A stretch of DNA of 64,000 bases from Lamellibrachia satsuma (taxonomy: Eukaryota > Annelida > Polychaeta > Sabellida > Siboglinidae). Shown here piece by piece: positions 56,451 to 64,000 of the stretch (within the stretch, counting starts at the first letter, position 1; each line of letters opens with the position of its first letter). Under the pieces are notes generated by a model. The model did no database searches and had not been told where the DNA came from. It saw only the letters and a list, made by a program, of their open reading frames with translations. The stretch is from assembly GCA_033239005.1 (NCBI GenBank), contig BSQZ01000002.1:614501-678500 (forward strand), written 5' to 3'. Made by a program: the position numbers and the translations under genes.

Positions 56451-56955
56451 TGAAATGAATTATTCAGTTCAGTATTATGGACATATAAATCGATGCAACT
56501 TTATAAAATAAATGTACAACAAATGGTACATTTTTATGCGTCGCTGGTGGAAAACAAAGCACATTTCGTTGCTCGTGTGACACAGCTGGTTCACTGGCTC
56601 ACTGAGATCTGCCGCTGAACAACGAATCACGCACATCTTGTGGTTTGGCCAAATATTGGTCAGACCCAAATCTGAGCTGCCCTTACCGTTATTACGACCT
56701 GGCTACATCGATACTTCACGAGTGCGTTACAATGTCCTGTTTAATTACCAAACTGCATTAACCTTAAAATCATAATTGCGTGAGCATATACACAAAAAGA
56801 ATTGACTAATCTGTTTACAAGTTTGTAGCTAGGAGTGGCCCGTTTAATTTATGTGTTGAATATTGTAGCAGATGCGGCCTCACGTGTTGATGTCACAAAA
56901 TGTTGACGTTATGTTAGCTGAGCGATACATCGAACGACAATCAAGTGTGCATGTA

Positions 56956-57190
<235 letters not shown>

Positions 57191-57199
57191 GGAGAGATA

Positions 57200-57830
57200 G
57201 AGCGTGCGTACGTGCGTGCGGGCGGGCGTGCGGTCGTGCTTGAGTGCTTGTTGGTTTGTTTGTTTGTGTAAATACATTTATAAGAACAAATCTCCTTTGA
57301 AGCAAACTACAGCTGCGTACAATTAGTATTAACGATCTTAGGTCAAACCTCAATGATGTGTCCTGATGTATTTTGATGAGATGTTTACATTAATTCTAGG
57401 ACTTACCCGGTGGTTTTTTTGCGGAATGTCCCGTCACTTCTTCTACGTTCACCAACTGGGCTCGTTAGAGTCTACCGTACAACGAGTGGTTGTACGGTAG
57501 ATGGTTGTTGATGGTTGTTTATTGTGTCGTGAGTAAGGGACGACTGCTGACAATATGGCACATAACGTTTAGCTACCAGATGAATAGTGCTGCGTACATT
57601 AGCTTTGTCTAAGGTGCTCCTCTCATAAACATATTTAATATAGCATTAAATGCACATTCGTCATAATATGTCGCATAAGTAATTTAGCGAAATAAGTTGT
57701 TCTGGGTTTGTTCTGCAATTATACCAAGCGTTACGTGGTAATAGGTGTTTGACAGGGAAAGAGGGAGATATGGAAGATGGGGGAGTATATATGGATGGAA
57801 GCATTGTGACGGACGGACGAGAGCTGAACC
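57200..57830. other. intergenic, nothing recognised
   Basis: Upstream of the serpin C promoter block; no signature. Confidence 0.5.
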
Positions 57831-57835
57831 GAAAC

Positions 57836-57880
57836 AAACAGGCAGACAGGCAGACAGACAGATAGACAGACAGACATACC
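57836..57880. repeat. (CAGA)n microsatellite
   Basis: About ten imperfect CAGA steps. The inverse of a TCTG-rich stretch occupies the matching place near serpin D (52040-52080). Confidence 0.8.
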
Positions 57881-58029
57881 GTTATACCTCGACACGGGAA
57901 TGAAGACAGCGTTGTTATACAACAACGCTTATGTGTGGTAAATAGCGCGACAGGTAATAACCTTTATCACATTGGTGCCAGGCACGGCAACTCACCCAGG
58001 TGTACGACGGTTCAAAAATTAGCACAACA

Positions 58030-58308
58030 GTGTTGACGAACCGTTACTGGGTTTTTCCACTTAAAAAAGAAACGTCACATTGGTGTGAGATCAGAACCAT
58101 GATTCAGACAATTGATGACTTTATGCCGTGTGTGTATTATACTAAGACATTAAAATGACGTCTGCGTTGTCGTAGTTCCATGCTAAACACAAAAGGCATA
58201 ACATTATGTACTACGCAACCGCAGTGTTATATACTTGTCTTACAAGTTGTGCGCCATAAACGAGGGTTAGACACGCGGACAACATCACGTGTGTTTCTGC
58301 ATTTAGGG
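58030..58308 (+). promoter_or_regulatory. serpin C upstream promoter block
   Basis: gttactgggtttttccactt, tcagacaattgatgacttta, the ttgtcttacaagttgtgcgc stretch and aaacgagggttagacacgcg are shared with the other serpin copies. They run in the same order up to the TATA box. Confidence 0.7.
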
Positions 58309-58318
58309 TATATATAGC
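58309..58318 (+). promoter_or_regulatory. serpin C TATA box
   Basis: gtatatatag about 25-30 bases before the inferred start of non-coding exon 1. Confidence 0.7.
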
Positions 58319-58339
58319 TGCTTGTTGGAGGCCCACGTC

Positions 58340-58434
58340 ACGAATCCGCCCTGGGGATCGAAGCCAAATATTTTAAGCGAGAAGGACCAGACTGCGTGAT
58401 TTGCACCTTCAGTTCGCAACAAGTTCATCAAGTG
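58340..58434 (+). other. serpin C non-coding exon 1
   Basis: Conserved with copies A and B (cacgaatccgccctg, caccttcagttcgcaacaag); ends AAGTG|gtaaga. The start is estimated from the TATA box. Confidence 0.65.
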
Positions 58435-58559
58435 GTAAGATTTACAACATGTTTACATGTTAATTTTAGAAATGTTCATTAATTCAATCATTCAATCGTA
58501 TAACTGCTAGTTAGTTAATATAATTTACCGAGCCATGAGGCTTCAGTAAGTTGCTCGTG

Positions 58560-58800
58560 GGAGATGGAGTCCATAGCAGGTTACACGTTTATTCCCTGCA
58601 CGGGATTTTTTACTTCCCCTAGCATAGCCCCCAGATAGAAGGAACCAACGGCTTTTAGAGTCTCTTCCGAAAGACACAGAGAAAGTTGGAAGAACAACAT
58701 TGAACACGTTTCGAAACAGCGGCAGGAAGATTCGACCACCGACTCCCTCGAGCTGCAGTCCGACGCTTTACCACAGAGCCACCACGCGCCCACGGTCATA
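58560..58800 (-). mobile_element. tRNA-derived SINE (copy 3)
   Basis: Minus strand head: gcgtggtggctctgtggtaa (A box) and gtggtcgaatcttcc (B box). Then gctgtttcgaaa, ttcggaagagactctaaaag, and atgctaggggaagtaaaaaa. Same family as 4.8 kb and 18.5 kb. Intron 1 of serpin C. Confidence 0.75.
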
Positions 58801-59141
58801 CTAACATATTACTAGTTGGTGCAACGGAACTAGTTTTTCTTCTCATAATGTTATCGTAAAATGTATAATACCATTTTCTGATATCTACTGTCTTTGTTAT
58901 TCCGTTTGATTAAATGTAAGATTATCAAATAAAGAATCGTATGACTTCTAATGTTGCACTATTTCCGCTGTCATTACGCCACGCAGTTCCCTTTAGCTGC
59001 GGAAGCCACCGTTACCCAGCATCGGTTATGCTGATGCTGGTGGTCACATTACGCTAGTTCCCGTTAGTGGCGGGTGAGACCGCTAACAGTTTCTGACGAG
59101 ACAGAAGTTCTTCTGAACGATTATTTATTTCAGTGACCGCC

Positions 59142-64000
<4,859 letters not shown>

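Overview
The window is nuclear DNA from an invertebrate animal. The evidence is GT-AG introns, a metazoan kinase split over 17 coding exons, CR1-type, other non-LTR and Ty3/Gypsy-type retrotransposons, tRNA-derived SINEs and dense micro- and minisatellites. Nothing seen fixes the phylum. A mollusc or other marine invertebrate is plausible, but that is a guess. All similarity statements are from reading translated motifs, not from a database search.

Region 1 (about 1-24 kb) holds one complete plus-strand gene, the orthologue of MAP3K7/TAK1. I could join 17 coding exons (1230-22919) in consistent phase into a 624-residue protein: kinase domain, low-complexity linker and C-terminal TAB2/3-binding coiled coil. 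Its introns carry a hAT transposase remnant, CR1 copies, other LINE pieces, a tRNA-type SINE and several tandem arrays. Two arrays grew out of the gene's own coding DNA: one repeats a splice-donor segment 17 times, the other repeats the end of the reading frame.

Region 2 (about 24-34 kb) has no host gene that I can see. It contains a minisatellite, a LINE C-terminal fragment, three copies of an unnamed dispersed repeat, long TA and CT arrays, a broken Ty3/Gypsy pol on the minus strand and a hammerhead-like motif.

Region 3 (about 34-64 kb) is a cluster of secreted serpins in at least four copies. Copy B (minus, 44638-49590) reads as an intact 425-residue inhibitory-type serpin with a non-coding first exon and a TATA box. 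Copy C (plus, 58309 to the window end) is open but cut by the window edge. Copy A (minus) is a pseudogene: stop codon in the leader, lost donor, middle exons replaced by CR1 DNA, but a polybasic reactive loop survives. Copy D (minus, about 50.1-52.0 kb) is decayed. A fifth promoter copy (54.34-56.45 kb) is split by a foldback element of about 1.8 kb. The duplicated promoter and first-exon block is the common module; A, B and D point one way, C and the fifth copy the other. Copies B, C and D all have RT-LINE DNA antisense to the gene upstream of the last exon.

Region 3 also contains a nearly full-length, multiply broken CR1 element (about 34.85-39.35 kb), a 34-bp minisatellite derived from serpin intron DNA, a CGGT array of over 500 bp and a nested three-arm palindrome in intron 1 of serpin B.
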